Positions 37,623 through 47,330 of a stretch of DNA of 47,330 bases are shown here, piece by piece. The stretch is taken from NCBI RefSeq assembly GCF_001678495.1, contig NZ_JTJL01000008.1:1-47330 (forward strand), read 5' to 3'. Numbering within the stretch: the first letter of the stretch is position 1; every line of letters begins with the position of its first letter. Origin of the DNA: Gallibacterium salpingitidis (lineage in GTDB: Bacteria > Pseudomonadota > Gammaproteobacteria > Enterobacterales > Pasteurellaceae). The translations under genes and the position numbers were made by a program. Under the pieces are notes generated by a model. That model saw only the letters and a list, made by a program, of their open reading frames with translations. It ran no database searches and had not been told where the DNA came from.

Positions 37623-38519
37623 ATGCAATTAGCAAAAACAAATAAACCAGAAAAACCAGCAAAAATAGTCGGTGAAAAATTACAAAAAGTATTAGCACGA
37701 ACTGGATTAGGTTCTCGCCGCGAAATTGAAACCATTATTGCGGCAGGACGTGTCAGCGTAAATGGGGTGATTGCGACCTTAGGCGAGCGTGTCGAAGTTA
37801 AGACCGATACTAAAATTCGTGTTGATGGTCAGTTGGTTTCTCTTAATTCAGTACGCAAAGAAGTTTGTCGTGTCTTAATGTATTACAAACCTGAAGGGGA
37901 ATTATGTACACGCCATGATCCCGAAGGGCGAGCAACTGTATTTGAGCGTTTACCAAAAATTAGTAATGGGCGCTGGATTGCGGTAGGGCGTTTAGATATT
38001 AATACCTCCGGACTATTACTTTTTACTACCGATGGTGAATTAGCGAACCGTTTAATGCACCCAAGTAAAGAGGTAGAACGTGAGTATTCGGTGCGGGTAT
38101 TTGGTGAAGTAACGGAAAAAATGCTAATGCAGCTCAAAAAAGGCGTACAATTGGAAGACGGTCCAGCGAATTTCAAAAGCATTTCACCACAAGGTGGTCA
38201 AGGTATGAACCAATGGTTTGCGGTGACTTTGACTGAAGGACGTAATCGAGAAGTGCGTCGCCTATGGGAATCACAAGGTATTCAAGTCAGTCGTTTGATT
38301 CGTACTCGTTATGGCAATATTGAATTAATGCGTGGCTTACCGAGAGGTGGTTGGGAAGAGTTGCCTTTAGATAAGGTAAACTATTTACGTCAATTAGTTG
38401 GCTTACCATTAGAAACTGAAACGAAACTTGATGTGAAAAATCCACGCAAATTTAAGTCTAATCAGATCCGCAAAGCGGTAAAACAACACTCGTTGAGAAA
38501 ACGTTATCAACAACGCTAA
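37623..38519 (+). CDS. rluB: 23S rRNA pseudouridine synthase B
   Basis: The 298-residue enzyme of the RsuA family makes pseudouridine 2605 in 23S rRNA. An N-terminal S4 RNA-binding domain spans about 17-75 ([22 protein letters not shown]). The catalytic domain has [15 protein letters not shown] and [21 protein letters not shown], with the catalytic aspartate in GRLDIN near residue 122. [13 protein letters not shown] follows. The basic C-terminal tail is typical of RluB. The gene is in the yciO-rluB-cysB order, with 29 bases before cysB. Confidence 0.93.
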   Translation: MQLAKTNKPEKPAKIVGEKLQKVLARTGLGSRREIETIIAAGRVSVNGVIATLGERVEVKTDTKIRVDGQLVSLNSVRKEVCRVLMYYKPEGELCTRHDPEGRATVFERLPKISNGRWIAVGRLDINTSGLLLFTTDGELANRLMHPSKEVEREYSVRVFGEVTEKMLMQLKKGVQLEDGPANFKSISPQGGQGMNQWFAVTLTEGRNREVRRLWESQGIQVSRLIRTRYGNIELMRGLPRGGWEELPLDKVNYLRQLVGLPLETETKLDVKNPRKFKSNQIRKAVKQHSLRKRYQQR

Positions 38520-38536
38520 ATAATAGATATAACTAA

Positions 38537-39520
<984 letters not shown>

Positions 39521-39566
39521 CGTACAAATTCCTCTTTATTCTTACTAAAACGTATAAAAATCAGAC

Positions 39567-39583
39567 AGGGAGCGAGTCTCCCT
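39567..39583 (+). terminator. Weak terminator-like hairpin after cysB
   Basis: A stem AGGGAG / CTCCCT with a CGAGT loop is followed by only TCATTT, 46 bases past the cysB stop. It would separate cysB from the nan operon. Confidence 0.45.
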
Positions 39584-39590
39584 TCATTTG

Positions 39591-39608
39591 ACAACAAATT
39601 TATGTTGT
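39591..39608. promoter_or_regulatory. Inverted repeat upstream of nanE
   Basis: A perfect 6-bp inverted repeat, ACAACA-AATTTA-TGTTGT, lies 16 bp upstream of the CRP-like site. It could be a regulator site or chance in AT-rich DNA. Confidence 0.35.
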
Positions 39609-39624
39609 TTTCCTCCATAAAATT

Positions 39625-39640
39625 TATGATCTAGATCTCA
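39625..39640 (+). promoter_or_regulatory. Strong candidate CRP site before the nan operon
   Basis: TATGATCTAGATCTCA matches the CRP consensus TGTGATCTAGATCACA at 14 of 16 positions, with a perfect central GATCTAGATC. It lies 99 bases before the nanE ATG. It pairs with the weaker CRP-like site in front of siaP. Confidence 0.75.
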
Positions 39641-39695
39641 AAAAAAAATTATTTTTCTTGTTCTCAGTAAGACATAAGAGTAAATTACACAGCAT

Positions 39696-39714
39696 AATGA
39701 AGCCTAACTTCTTT
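39696..39714. promoter_or_regulatory. Candidate SiaR operator before nanE
   Basis: The dyad AATGAAGCCTAACTTCTTT holds GAAG-N5-CTTC. It shares 14 of 19 bases with the dyad before siaP (4321-4339, read on the minus strand). It is centred 34 bases before the nanE ATG and 72.5 bp downstream of the CRP-site centre. SiaR as the ligand is an inference. Confidence 0.4.
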
Positions 39715-39738
39715 TTTGTGAAATTTACTGGAGTTTAT

Positions 39739-40428
39739 ATGTCAAATTTAGACCAACAACATATCCTTGAAGTGATTAAACATGGTCTGATTGCTTCTTG
39801 CCAACCAGTGGATGACGGTCCAATGGATCATCCGGAAATTGTGGCAGCTATGGCGCAAGCCTCTGTAATTGGCGGAGCAGCAGGGTTACGTATTGAAGGC
39901 GTTGATAATTTAAAAGCAACACGCAAAATGGTGAAAGTTCCGATTATTGGGATTGTAAAACGTGATTTACCAGATAGTCCAGTACGCATTACCCCGTTTT
40001 TAACAGATGTAGAAGCATTAGCAGAAGCTGGTGCAGATATTATTGCTTTTGATGGTACTTTCCGTACTCGCCCAACGAGCATTGAAGATACCGTCAAACG
40101 TATTAAAGAATTAGGATTATTGTCAATGGCAGATTGCTCAACTTTTGAAGAAGGGATGTTCTGCCAAAAATTAGGTGTTGATCTGATTGGTAGTACGATG
40201 TCTGGCTATACAGGCGGTCCAATTCCAGCAGAACCTGATTATCAATTAGTGATTGATTTAGCGAAAGCAGGCTGTCGTGTTATGGCTGAAGGGCGCTATA
40301 ACACACCAGAATTAGCAAGAAAAGCGATTGAAATTGGCGCACATTCGGTAACTGTAGGTTCAGCATTAACTCGCTTAGAACATATTGTAAGTTGGTTTGC
40401 TGATGCAGTGAAATCGGCAAATAAATAA
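39739..40428 (+). CDS. nanE: N-acetylmannosamine-6-phosphate 2-epimerase
   Basis: The 229-residue TIM-barrel enzyme converts ManNAc-6-P to GlcNAc-6-P. I chose the ATG at 39739, with TGGAG 8 bases upstream. The frame can be extended 27 codons, but that part is the untranslated leader. Landmarks are [78 protein letters not shown] and [10 protein letters not shown], the standard NanE active-site segments. It is the first gene of a compact operon, nanE-nanK-nanQ-siaR-nanA, with gaps of 9 to 23 bases. Confidence 0.95.
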   Translation: MSNLDQQHILEVIKHGLIASCQPVDDGPMDHPEIVAAMAQASVIGGAAGLRIEGVDNLKATRKMVKVPIIGIVKRDLPDSPVRITPFLTDVEALAEAGADIIAFDGTFRTRPTSIEDTVKRIKELGLLSMADCSTFEEGMFCQKLGVDLIGSTMSGYTGGPIPAEPDYQLVIDLAKAGCRVMAEGRYNTPELARKAIEIGAHSVTVGSALTRLEHIVSWFADAVKSANK

Positions 40429-40443
40429 GAGAAAGGACAGCCT

Positions 40444-41328
40444 ATGCAAGTTCTCGCATTAGATATTGGTGGTACAAAAATTGCAGCTGCATTAGTGAAG
40501 AATGGCGTAGTAACACAGCGCCAGCAAATTGTGACACCGCAACAAAATGCAGTAGATGGTATGCACGAAGCGTTGGCACAAATTGTTGCTCAATATCAAG
40601 GGCAATTTGATTGTGTAGCAGTAGCTTCTACCGGAATTATTAATAATGGTGTATTAACGGCGTTGAATCCTAAAAATTTAGGTGGCTTAGCTGAATTTCC
40701 GCTAAAAGAGAGTATTGCTCGCCATACTGATAAACCAATTGGATTACTCAATGATGTACAAGCGGCTGCTTGTGCAGAATATAAAGAACAAGATGTAGAA
40801 AAAATTCAAAATTTTGTCTTTATCACCGTATCTACAGGCGTTGGTGGTGGTATTATTTTGGAGCGTCGTTTATTAACTGAACCTAATGGTGTTGCAGGGC
40901 ATATTGGGCATACATTAGCAGATCCAAACGGGCCTGTGTGCGGTTGTGGACGGCGTGGTTGTGTAGAAGCGATTGCTTCAGGTCGAGCGATTGAAGCGGC
41001 TGCGAGCGTTTGGGAGAACCCTTGTTCACCAAAAGAAGTATTTGCACGCTTTCGTCAACAAGATCCACAAGCAACTGCGGTTGTACACCGTTCAGCGAGT
41101 ACGATTGCTAATTTAATTGCCGATCTTGTGATTGGATTAGATATCGAAAAAGTAGTGATCGGCGGTAGTGTTGGCTTGGCAGAAGGTTATTTGCCGCTCG
41201 TACAGCACTATTTACAACAACAACCTAAATTTTATCAATGCCAAGTTGAACGTGCTTTCCATGGACAAGATGCAGGATTAATCGGTGCAGCATGGTGGGT
41301 TGAACAAAATCAAGCGAAACTAAAATAA
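40444..41328 (+). CDS. nanK: N-acetylmannosamine kinase (ROK family)
   Basis: The 294-residue kinase phosphorylates ManNAc at O6. The ATP-binding motif LDIGGTKIAAAL is at the N-terminus. TVSTGVGGGIILERRLL, the substrate glutamate/histidine segment VAGHIGHTLADP, and the ROK zinc cluster GPVCGCGRRGCVEAIASG follow in order. The zinc ligands are all present. It starts 15 bases after nanE, with GAAAGGA before the ATG, and precedes nanQ by 9 bases. Confidence 0.93.
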   Translation: MQVLALDIGGTKIAAALVKNGVVTQRQQIVTPQQNAVDGMHEALAQIVAQYQGQFDCVAVASTGIINNGVLTALNPKNLGGLAEFPLKESIARHTDKPIGLLNDVQAAACAEYKEQDVEKIQNFVFITVSTGVGGGIILERRLLTEPNGVAGHIGHTLADPNGPVCGCGRRGCVEAIASGRAIEAAASVWENPCSPKEVFARFRQQDPQATAVVHRSASTIANLIADLVIGLDIEKVVIGGSVGLAEGYLPLVQHYLQQQPKFYQCQVERAFHGQDAGLIGAAWWVEQNQAKLK

Positions 41329-41334
41329 GGATGA

Positions 41335-41805
<471 letters not shown>

Positions 41806-41823
41806 TCTCATCAGGAGGCCGGA

Positions 41824-42690
41824 ATGTCAGAGAGCGGAAAAATCCTTGATACTATTGGCGCTTTGCAAAATAGTTTAACGAAAACGGAAAAGCGTATTGC
41901 ATCCGCAATATTGGCATCACCAAATTTATTGAGTCAGTCTTCTTTATCAGAAGTATCTGCGCAATTAAACGTAGGGGAAGCAACTTTTATCCGTTTCTGT
42001 CGTACGCTTGGTTTTAAAGGTTATACCGATTTTAAATTAGAACTGGCGATTGAATTGGCGACGCAAGAAAAACAAAATCAAACTTTGTTGGATACTGATG
42101 TTTCTTCCGATGATAGTGCATTTGAGATTGCGAAAAAATTACAGACTGCATTGGTGAATGTAGTAGGTGAAACCATCAATCTATTGGATTTTGAGCAATT
42201 AGAACGAGTAGTGGATGAGCTGCAAAGCGCGAAGCGAATTTTCTTGTTTGGTGTTGGTTCATCTGGGATCACTGCAGAAGATATGAAACATAAATTGATG
42301 CGCATTGGTTTGCAAGTTGATGCTACAACCAATAATCATTTTATGTATATGCAGGCATCATTAATGAAAAAAGGCGATGTCGTTATTGGCATTAGTCATT
42401 CTGGTTATTCTGAAGAAATTATTCGTACTTTGCGAATTGCACAAAAGAATGAAGCGAAAACAATAGCATTAACGCATAACTTACGTTCACCGATTACTGA
42501 AGTGGCAGACTATGTATTGATTAATGGTAATCGCCAAGGACAGATGCAAGGCGACTCAATTGGTACAAAAATTGCACAATTGTTTGTGCTAGATTTAATT
42601 TACGCTTTATTGGTACGTAAAGAAGAACAGCGTGCTATTCAAGCAAAACAAAAAACACTAAATGTCATTTTAGAACAACGAATCAAATAA
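41824..42690 (+). CDS. siaR: Sialic-acid operon regulator (RpiR family, SiaR-like)
   Basis: The 288-residue regulator has an N-terminal RpiR-type helix-turn-helix at about 1-77 (LSEVSAQLNVGEATFIRFCR). A SIS sugar-phosphate binding domain follows at about 125-265 (KRIFLFGVGSSGITAEDMKHKL and VVIGISHSGYSEEIIRT). In H. influenzae the homologue SiaR represses nan and siaPT genes, and glucosamine-6-phosphate modifies its action with CRP. It lies inside the operon it should control, 18 bases after nanQ, with AGGAGG before the ATG. Its DNA target is likely the dyad at 39696 and 4321. Confidence 0.9.
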   Translation: MSESGKILDTIGALQNSLTKTEKRIASAILASPNLLSQSSLSEVSAQLNVGEATFIRFCRTLGFKGYTDFKLELAIELATQEKQNQTLLDTDVSSDDSAFEIAKKLQTALVNVVGETINLLDFEQLERVVDELQSAKRIFLFGVGSSGITAEDMKHKLMRIGLQVDATTNNHFMYMQASLMKKGDVVIGISHSGYSEEIIRTLRIAQKNEAKTIALTHNLRSPITEVADYVLINGNRQGQMQGDSIGTKIAQLFVLDLIYALLVRKEEQRAIQAKQKTLNVILEQRIK

Positions 42691-42713
42691 CTCTCTTGTC
42701 ATAAGGAAACACT

Positions 42714-43595
42714 ATGAAAAACTTAAAAGGTATTATCAGTGCACTATTAGTTTCATATAACGCAGATGGTTCTATTAACGAAAAAGGTTTGCGTGAAATC
42801 ATTCGCTACAACATTGATAAAATGAAAGTGGATGGTTTATATGTTGGCGGTAGTACTGGCGAAAACTTTATGCTTTCTACTGAAGAGAAAAAACAAATCT
42901 TCCGTATTGCGAAAGATGAAGCAAAAGACCAAGTTGCATTAATCGCGCAAGTTGGTAGCGTTAATCTTCACGAATCTATTGAATTAGGTAAATATGCAAC
43001 TGAATTAGGTTATGACTGTTTATCAGCAGTAACACCGTTCTACTATAAATTTAGTTTTGCAGAAATCAAAAATTACTATGACACCATTATTGCGGAAACT
43101 GGCAATAATATGATTGTTTACTCTATCCCATTCTTAACAGGTGTAAACATTGGTGTAGAACAATTTGGTGAACTCTATAAAAATCCAAAAATTATCGGTG
43201 TGAAATTTACTGCGGGTGATTTCTATCTATTAGAACGTGTGAAGAGAGCTTATCCAAATCACCTAATTTGGGCTGGTTTCGATGAAATGATGCTTTCTGC
43301 TGCGGTATTAGGCGTTGATGGCGCAATTGGTAGTACATTTAATGTTAATGGTGTACGTGCAAGACAAATTTTTGAATATGCACAACAAGGTAAAATTGCT
43401 GAAGCACGCGCAATTCAACACGTAACTAATGATTTAATCGAAGGTATCTTATCAAATGGTTTATACCTCACCATTAAAGAATTATTGAAACTTGATGGTG
43501 TTGATGCAGGTTACTGTCGTGAACCGATGACAAAAGAATTAACACCAGAAAAAGTTGCTTTTGCAAAAGAGTTAAAAGCGAAATATCTTGCATAA
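42714..43595 (+). CDS. nanA: N-acetylneuraminate lyase
   Basis: The 293-residue class I aldolase of the DHDPS/NAL family splits Neu5Ac into ManNAc and pyruvate. The Schiff-base lysine is K164 in [17 protein letters not shown]. The catalytic tyrosine is Y136 in [11 protein letters not shown], and the carboxylate-binding GGSTGEN is at 45-51. [10 protein letters not shown] follows. The length matches Haemophilus NanA. It is the last gene of the operon, with a strong terminator 29 bases after the stop. The nagA/nagB genes that often follow in related species are not here. Confidence 0.96.
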   Translation: MKNLKGIISALLVSYNADGSINEKGLREIIRYNIDKMKVDGLYVGGSTGENFMLSTEEKKQIFRIAKDEAKDQVALIAQVGSVNLHESIELGKYATELGYDCLSAVTPFYYKFSFAEIKNYYDTIIAETGNNMIVYSIPFLTGVNIGVEQFGELYKNPKIIGVKFTAGDFYLLERVKRAYPNHLIWAGFDEMMLSAAVLGVDGAIGSTFNVNGVRARQIFEYAQQGKIAEARAIQHVTNDLIEGILSNGLYLTIKELLKLDGVDAGYCREPMTKELTPEKVAFAKELKAKYLA

Positions 43596-43623
43596 GATAA
43601 TTGATTGATATTTCAATAAATTT

Positions 43624-43661
43624 AAAAATCTGCACTCAAAAAATTGAAGTGCAGATTTTTT
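43624..43661 (+). terminator. Terminator of the nan operon
   Basis: A 13-bp stem (AAAAATCTGCACT / AGTGCAGATTTTT) with an 11-base loop runs into TTTTTT after the nanA stop. It separates the nan operon from the TPS pair. Confidence 0.88.
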
Positions 43662-43727
43662 GTATCTAGACAGTATAAAGGGAAGATTTATAATATTTGT
43701 AATTATTGATAACCAATGTGATGATTG

Positions 43728-45521
43728 ATGTTACGTAAAATCGCTTTATTATCCAGTCTTAGTCTTGTCTCTTATGGTGTTATTGCAGCAGAAAGCAGTA
43801 ATATTAGTAACACCCAACAAAATTATATTGAGCAACAAAAGTTAGATGCTCAACAACAACAACGTCAACAAGCACAAGAACAAGCACGTCAAAGTACATT
43901 TGCTGAACATCGTGAAGTCCGTGTCACCGCAAAGGGCAATGATATTCAAGCATTTCCCTCGGAATCGCCGTGCTTTCTTATTTCGCGAATCTATTTAACT
44001 GAATTCTCACCAGAAAAATCCTCTATTGACACACTCACTTCTGCTGATCTACGCACCAACTTCGATTGGGCATTACGTGCTGTGTATGCACCTAAAGATT
44101 TTACTTTACCGCATTGTTTGGGAGGACAAGGGGTAGGTGAAATCATTAAACGTGTACAAAATGCGATTATTGAAAAAGGGTATGTGACGACACGTGTATT
44201 GGCTCAGCCACAAGATTTGCGTCAAGGGCGTTTAGTGCTTACGGTGGTTCCCGGTAAAGTGAGACATATTCTTTTACGTGATCATAGTGATGTTTTAAAA
44301 GCCCATAAAGGCACGGTTTGGTTTGCCTTACCTCTAGGGCAAGGTGATTTGCTTAATATCCGAGATATTGAGCAAGGTTTAGAAAACTTAAAACGTCCAC
44401 CGCATGTAGATGCCAATATTCAGATTGTGCCGGCAGAAGATGCTCAAGCATTACCTGGTGAGAGTGATTTACAGATCGATTTTAAACAAGCCTTTCCTTA
44501 TCGATTATCGCTGTCTTTAGATGATAGCGGAAGCAAAGCAACAGGACGACTCCAAGCTGGAGCGACAGTGTCGATTGAGAATTTACTTTCGCTCAATGAC
44601 ATTTTCTATGGATCTTATACGCACAGTATTTCTCGTGGCAGTGACGATCCTGGCCGTCGTGGTAGCCGTAGCAGCAGTTTATATTATGCGATTCCTTGGA
44701 AGGATTGGTTATTCAGTTTCTCTTCTACACAAAATCGTTACCATCAAACAGTTTTTGGTGCTTTCACCAATTATGAATATGCCGGACGAAGTGAAACCAC
44801 AACACTCAATCTTTCACGAGTGCTATATCGCAATAACGTTCGAAAAACGACATTCAATGTTGGTATTTGGCACAGAGAAAGTGCGAACTTTATTGATGAT
44901 GCGGAAATTGAGATTCAACATCGCCGAATGGCGGGTTGGACGGCTGGCTTATCTCATCGAGAGTATTTCGGCAGTGCAACATTAGACATGAATTTTAATT
45001 ATAAACAAGGTACTGGCGCATACCATTCTTTACCTGCGCCAGAAGAAAAATTTGGCGAAGGAACCTCTCGTCCGACAATTATGACAGCTTCACTCAGTTT
45101 TAAACAGCCTTTTATGATTGGTCAGCAACCTTGGCAATTTAATACCAGCTGGCAAGCACAATGGAATAAAACCCCATTAATTTTACAAGATATGTTTAGT
45201 ATTGGCGGACGTTATACGGTTAGAGGGTTTGATGGTGAACTCACCCTGACAGGCGAACGTGGTTGGGTATGGCGTAATGAATTAGGCTGGAATATTGCCA
45301 ATAAAGGACATGAACTTTATCTGGCATTAGACGGCGGCCATGTGAGTGGCAACTACACCAAAGAATTGCTCGGACAAAATATAATGGGTGGAGCGATTGG
45401 CTTACGTGGTAATTTGTGGGGTCTTGCTTATGACTATTTTGTCGGCATCCCATTGTATAAACCTAAAGGATTTCAGACATCACATGTCACAACCGGATTT
45501 AATTTAAGTTATCAATTCTAA
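43728..45521 (+). CDS. Two-partner secretion outer-membrane transporter (TpsB, ShlB/FhaC family)
   Basis: The 597-residue protein has a signal peptide (MLRKIALLSSLSLVSYGVIAAE). A Q-rich helix of the kind that plugs the pore in FhaC follows (about 33-55, LDAQQQQRQQAQEQARQS). A POTRA_2-type domain with two cysteines comes next (SPCFLISRIYL, then PHCLGGQGVGEI), then a second POTRA segment (VLTVVPGKVRHILL) and a 16-strand barrel. The conserved lid-loop motif VRGF is at about residue 498, and the last residue is phenylalanine. It should export the TpsA encoded 22 bases downstream. The start is the ATG at 43728, with a TTG just before it. No clear Shine-Dalgarno sequence is seen. Confidence 0.93.
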   Translation: MLRKIALLSSLSLVSYGVIAAESSNISNTQQNYIEQQKLDAQQQQRQQAQEQARQSTFAEHREVRVTAKGNDIQAFPSESPCFLISRIYLTEFSPEKSSIDTLTSADLRTNFDWALRAVYAPKDFTLPHCLGGQGVGEIIKRVQNAIIEKGYVTTRVLAQPQDLRQGRLVLTVVPGKVRHILLRDHSDVLKAHKGTVWFALPLGQGDLLNIRDIEQGLENLKRPPHVDANIQIVPAEDAQALPGESDLQIDFKQAFPYRLSLSLDDSGSKATGRLQAGATVSIENLLSLNDIFYGSYTHSISRGSDDPGRRGSRSSSLYYAIPWKDWLFSFSSTQNRYHQTVFGAFTNYEYAGRSETTTLNLSRVLYRNNVRKTTFNVGIWHRESANFIDDAEIEIQHRRMAGWTAGLSHREYFGSATLDMNFNYKQGTGAYHSLPAPEEKFGEGTSRPTIMTASLSFKQPFMIGQQPWQFNTSWQAQWNKTPLILQDMFSIGGRYTVRGFDGELTLTGERGWVWRNELGWNIANKGHELYLALDGGHVSGNYTKELLGQNIMGGAIGLRGNLWGLAYDYFVGIPLYKPKGFQTSHVTTGFNLSYQF

Positions 45522-45543
45522 GTGAAGCGTTGGGGAGTAAATT

Positions 45544-47330
45544 ATGAATAAACATCTTTATCGCATTATCTTTAGTAAAACATTACAACGTTTAGTAGTG
45601 GTGTCAGAAATCGCAACACGCGAAGGTAAAGCCAAACATGAAAGTCAAATTTGTCATTCCGCTTCGCTTACACTTAGTAAATGTCCTCGCTGGACATTAA
45701 GACCACTTACTATTGGATTATATAGTCTTTTAGGCTTTTTCTATTTAGCGTCCGCTCAAGCAGATGAATTACAAATTCGAGCAGATAGTAGTGCGCCTAA
45801 AAACCAACAACCGATCGTTTTGCAAACAGCAAATGGTTTACCGCAAGTTAATATTCAAACCCCAAATGATAAAGGCTTATCACATAATAAATATCAACAG
45901 TTTGATGTCGCCGAAAAAGGGGCAATTCTCAACAATAGCCGTAAGAATGTGCAGACCGAGCAAGGTGGCTGGGTACAAGCCAATCCGTATTTGGTTGGTG
46001 GTGAGGCAAAAGTCATTTTAAACGAAGTCAATGCCACTAAACCAAGCCAATTAAAAGGCTATATTGAAGTAGCGGGCGGTAAAGCCGATGTGATTATTGC
46101 CAATCCAAGTGGGATTCATTGCGAAGGCTGCGGGGTGATTAATGCAGGACGCAGTACCTTTACCACAGGTGAAGTACAAATTGAGAATGGACAAGTCACC
46201 GGGTATCGCGTAGAAAAAGGCGCTGTCACTGTTTCTGGCCGAGGAATGGATACAAGCCGTCAGGATTATACCGACATCATCGCTAAAGAAGTGAAAGTCA
46301 ATGCCGGGATTTGGGCAAAAGAATTAAAAGTAACGACTGGAAAAAATCAGGTTTCAGCTAAAAATGACAGTATCCAAGTGATACATGCTGGTGACGCGAC
46401 CGAGCCTGTTGGCTATGCGGTTGATGTAGCTGAATTAGGTGGTATGTATGCGAATAAAATCCACCTGATAGGAACAGAAAATGGCTTAGGAGTACGTAAC
46501 GCGGGTCATATTGGTGCTGCTGTAAGTGAAGTAAAAGTCACAACGGAAGGGCAACTAGTGAATACAGGTTATATTGGTGCCCAACAAGATATTACTCTGC
46601 AAAGTCAACATCAGATAGAAAATCAGGCGTCTGGCGTGATGTATAGCCAACAAGGAAATCTGCAAGCTACCAGTAAACAAAAAGGGATTCAACAACAAGG
46701 CAGTTTGATTGCCAAAGGAAAAGCACAAGGTAAAGGCAATATCACCCTAAAAGCCAAAGAAACCATCAGCCAATCCGGTGAGAGTTTGGCAGAAGGTAAT
46801 ATCGCTTATCAGGCGAAGAATATTGATGCTTCAACGACCTCTGTATTAGCAGCAGGTGTACGTTTTACGCCAACCGCAACAACAGAAGAGAAAACGATTA
46901 ATCCACATAATGATCAAGGACAAACTCTCCACCTTGTTACCGAACAACATACCGCTGCACATGGACAAAATCTTGCCTCTGATCATATCCATATTGAAGC
47001 GGCAGAGATTGATTTATCCCAAAGCCAAACCAGTGCAAATCGTCTGACATTACTCGCTAAACAAGGCGATATTACGTTAGCCAATAGTGAAATCTTTATT
47101 GATAAAACGGCAACATTGAGTACCCCAACGACGCTTGCAACACCTAATGCAAAATTATTGGCTAATCATTTTCTTATCCAAGCCAATTATCTCAACAATC
47201 AACAAGGTTATTGGCAACAAACCGGTACCAATCGTTTAGATTTCCTATTGGCTCAAGGATTAAATAATCAGCAAGGTGTGTTACGTACACTCGGTGATTT
47301 AAATTACCAAGGTGCTCAGTTTAATAATCA
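45544..47330 (+). CDS. TpsA exoprotein of the filamentous haemagglutinin/CdiA type (3' end outside window)
   Basis: The frame is open from the ATG at 45544 to the last base (595 codons, no stop). It begins with an extended signal peptide (MNKHLYRIIFSKTLQRLVVV, then SEIATREGK) and a classical signal around residues 55-73 ending ASAQA. The TPS secretion domain has the NPYL motif at 147-150 and NPSGI at 187-191, with a CEGC pair at 193-196. Beta-helix repeats follow (for example ITLQSQHQIENQASGVMYSQ, SGESLAEGNIAYQAKNID). The protein should leave the cell through the TpsB encoded just before it. Whether it is an adhesin, haemolysin or contact-dependent toxin depends on the missing C-terminus. Confidence 0.93.
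   Translation, partial: MNKHLYRIIFSKTLQRLVVVSEIATREGKAKHESQICHSASLTLSKCPRWTLRPLTIGLYSLLGFFYLASAQADELQIRADSSAPKNQQPIVLQTANGLPQVNIQTPNDKGLSHNKYQQFDVAEKGAILNNSRKNVQTEQGGWVQANPYLVGGEAKVILNEVNATKPSQLKGYIEVAGGKADVIIANPSGIHCEGCGVINAGRSTFTTGEVQIENGQVTGYRVEKGAVTVSGRGMDTSRQDYTDIIAKEVKVNAGIWAKELKVTTGKNQVSAKNDSIQVIHAGDATEPVGYAVDVAELGGMYANKIHLIGTENGLGVRNAGHIGAAVSEVKVTTEGQLVNTGYIGAQQDITLQSQHQIENQASGVMYSQQGNLQATSKQKGIQQQGSLIAKGKAQGKGNITLKAKETISQSGESLAEGNIAYQAKNIDASTTSVLAAGVRFTPTATTEEKTINPHNDQGQTLHLVTEQHTAAHGQNLASDHIHIEAAEIDLSQSQTSANRLTLLAKQGDITLANSEIFIDKTATLSTPTTLATPNAKLLANHFLIQANYLNNQQGYWQQTGTNRLDFLLAQGLNNQQGVLRTLGDLNYQGAQFNN

Noticed and set aside
43850..43906. CAA-rich stretch in the TpsB gene as a phase-variation tract
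   Set aside because: It is short and irregular, with units of three bases, and it encodes the Q-rich plug helix seen in this family. It cannot switch the frame.
45764..46021. An 85-codon frame inside the TpsA gene
   Set aside because: The TPS domain motifs are in the long frame. This one is out of frame and overlaps the conserved secretion domain.

Overview
The window looks like chromosomal DNA of a gammaproteobacterium of the family Pasteurellaceae. The evidence is AT-rich coding sequence, a fused SiaQM sialic-acid TRAP permease with a SiaP very like the Haemophilus protein, a NanE/NanK/RpiR/NanA cluster, a HI1450-type DNA-mimic protein, a class I adenylate cyclase divergent from hemCDXY, and surface proteins of the two-partner-secretion and outer-membrane-barrel types. 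I cannot name the species. By eye I found no perfect copy of either classical Pasteurellaceae DNA uptake word, which is unusual for the family.

Layout, left to right. 1-1300: the C-terminal end of an outer-membrane beta-barrel protein, a higBA toxin-antitoxin pair with a likely operator, and a non-coding stretch with a short coding relic. 1300-4360 (minus): the sialic-acid importer siaP-siaQM, with a terminator-like hairpin between the genes and a CRP site plus palindrome upstream. 4400-10100 (minus): lysC under a lysine riboswitch, bioD, ompW, a DUF488 gene, a low-complexity secreted protein and narP. 10230-17470: cyaA divergent from hemC-hemD-hemX-hemY. 17520-23030: tsaB-yoaA, yeaD, a DODA-type dioxygenase, a DUF440 gene and a PadR regulator. 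23160-29410: ppc, ycgN, aspC and purEK. 29610-39520: pepN, pyrD, an SLC13/RCK transporter, zapC, rnm, yciO, rluB and cysB, a set that resembles two enterobacterial neighbourhoods (pepN-pyrD-zapC and rnm-yciO-rluB-cysB). 39590-43660: the sialic-acid catabolic operon nanE-nanK-nanQ-siaR-nanA. 43728-end: a two-partner secretion pair, a complete TpsB transporter and the first 595 codons of a giant TpsA exoprotein that runs off the window.

Most of the window is housekeeping. The part with a distinctive logic is sialic acid use. Uptake (siaPQM) and catabolism (nan) lie about 35 kb apart instead of side by side. Both upstream regions carry a CRP-like site and a related 19-bp dyad (AATGAA-N4-AACTTC in the direction of transcription), so they probably form one regulon under the RpiR-type regulator SiaR and CRP, whose cAMP is made by the cyaA product in the same window. 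Imported Neu5Ac would be handled by NanQ (anomer conversion), NanA (cleavage to ManNAc and pyruvate), NanK (ManNAc-6-P) and NanE (GlcNAc-6-P). No nagA or nagB is seen here. The adjacent TpsB/TpsA pair suggests a host-associated surface, but a functional link to sialic acid is only positional. I did not find a clearly new biological system. The best leads are the split regulon, the unfinished TpsA, the lysine-riboswitch lysC, and the Chalcone-like low-complexity protein paired with DUF488.
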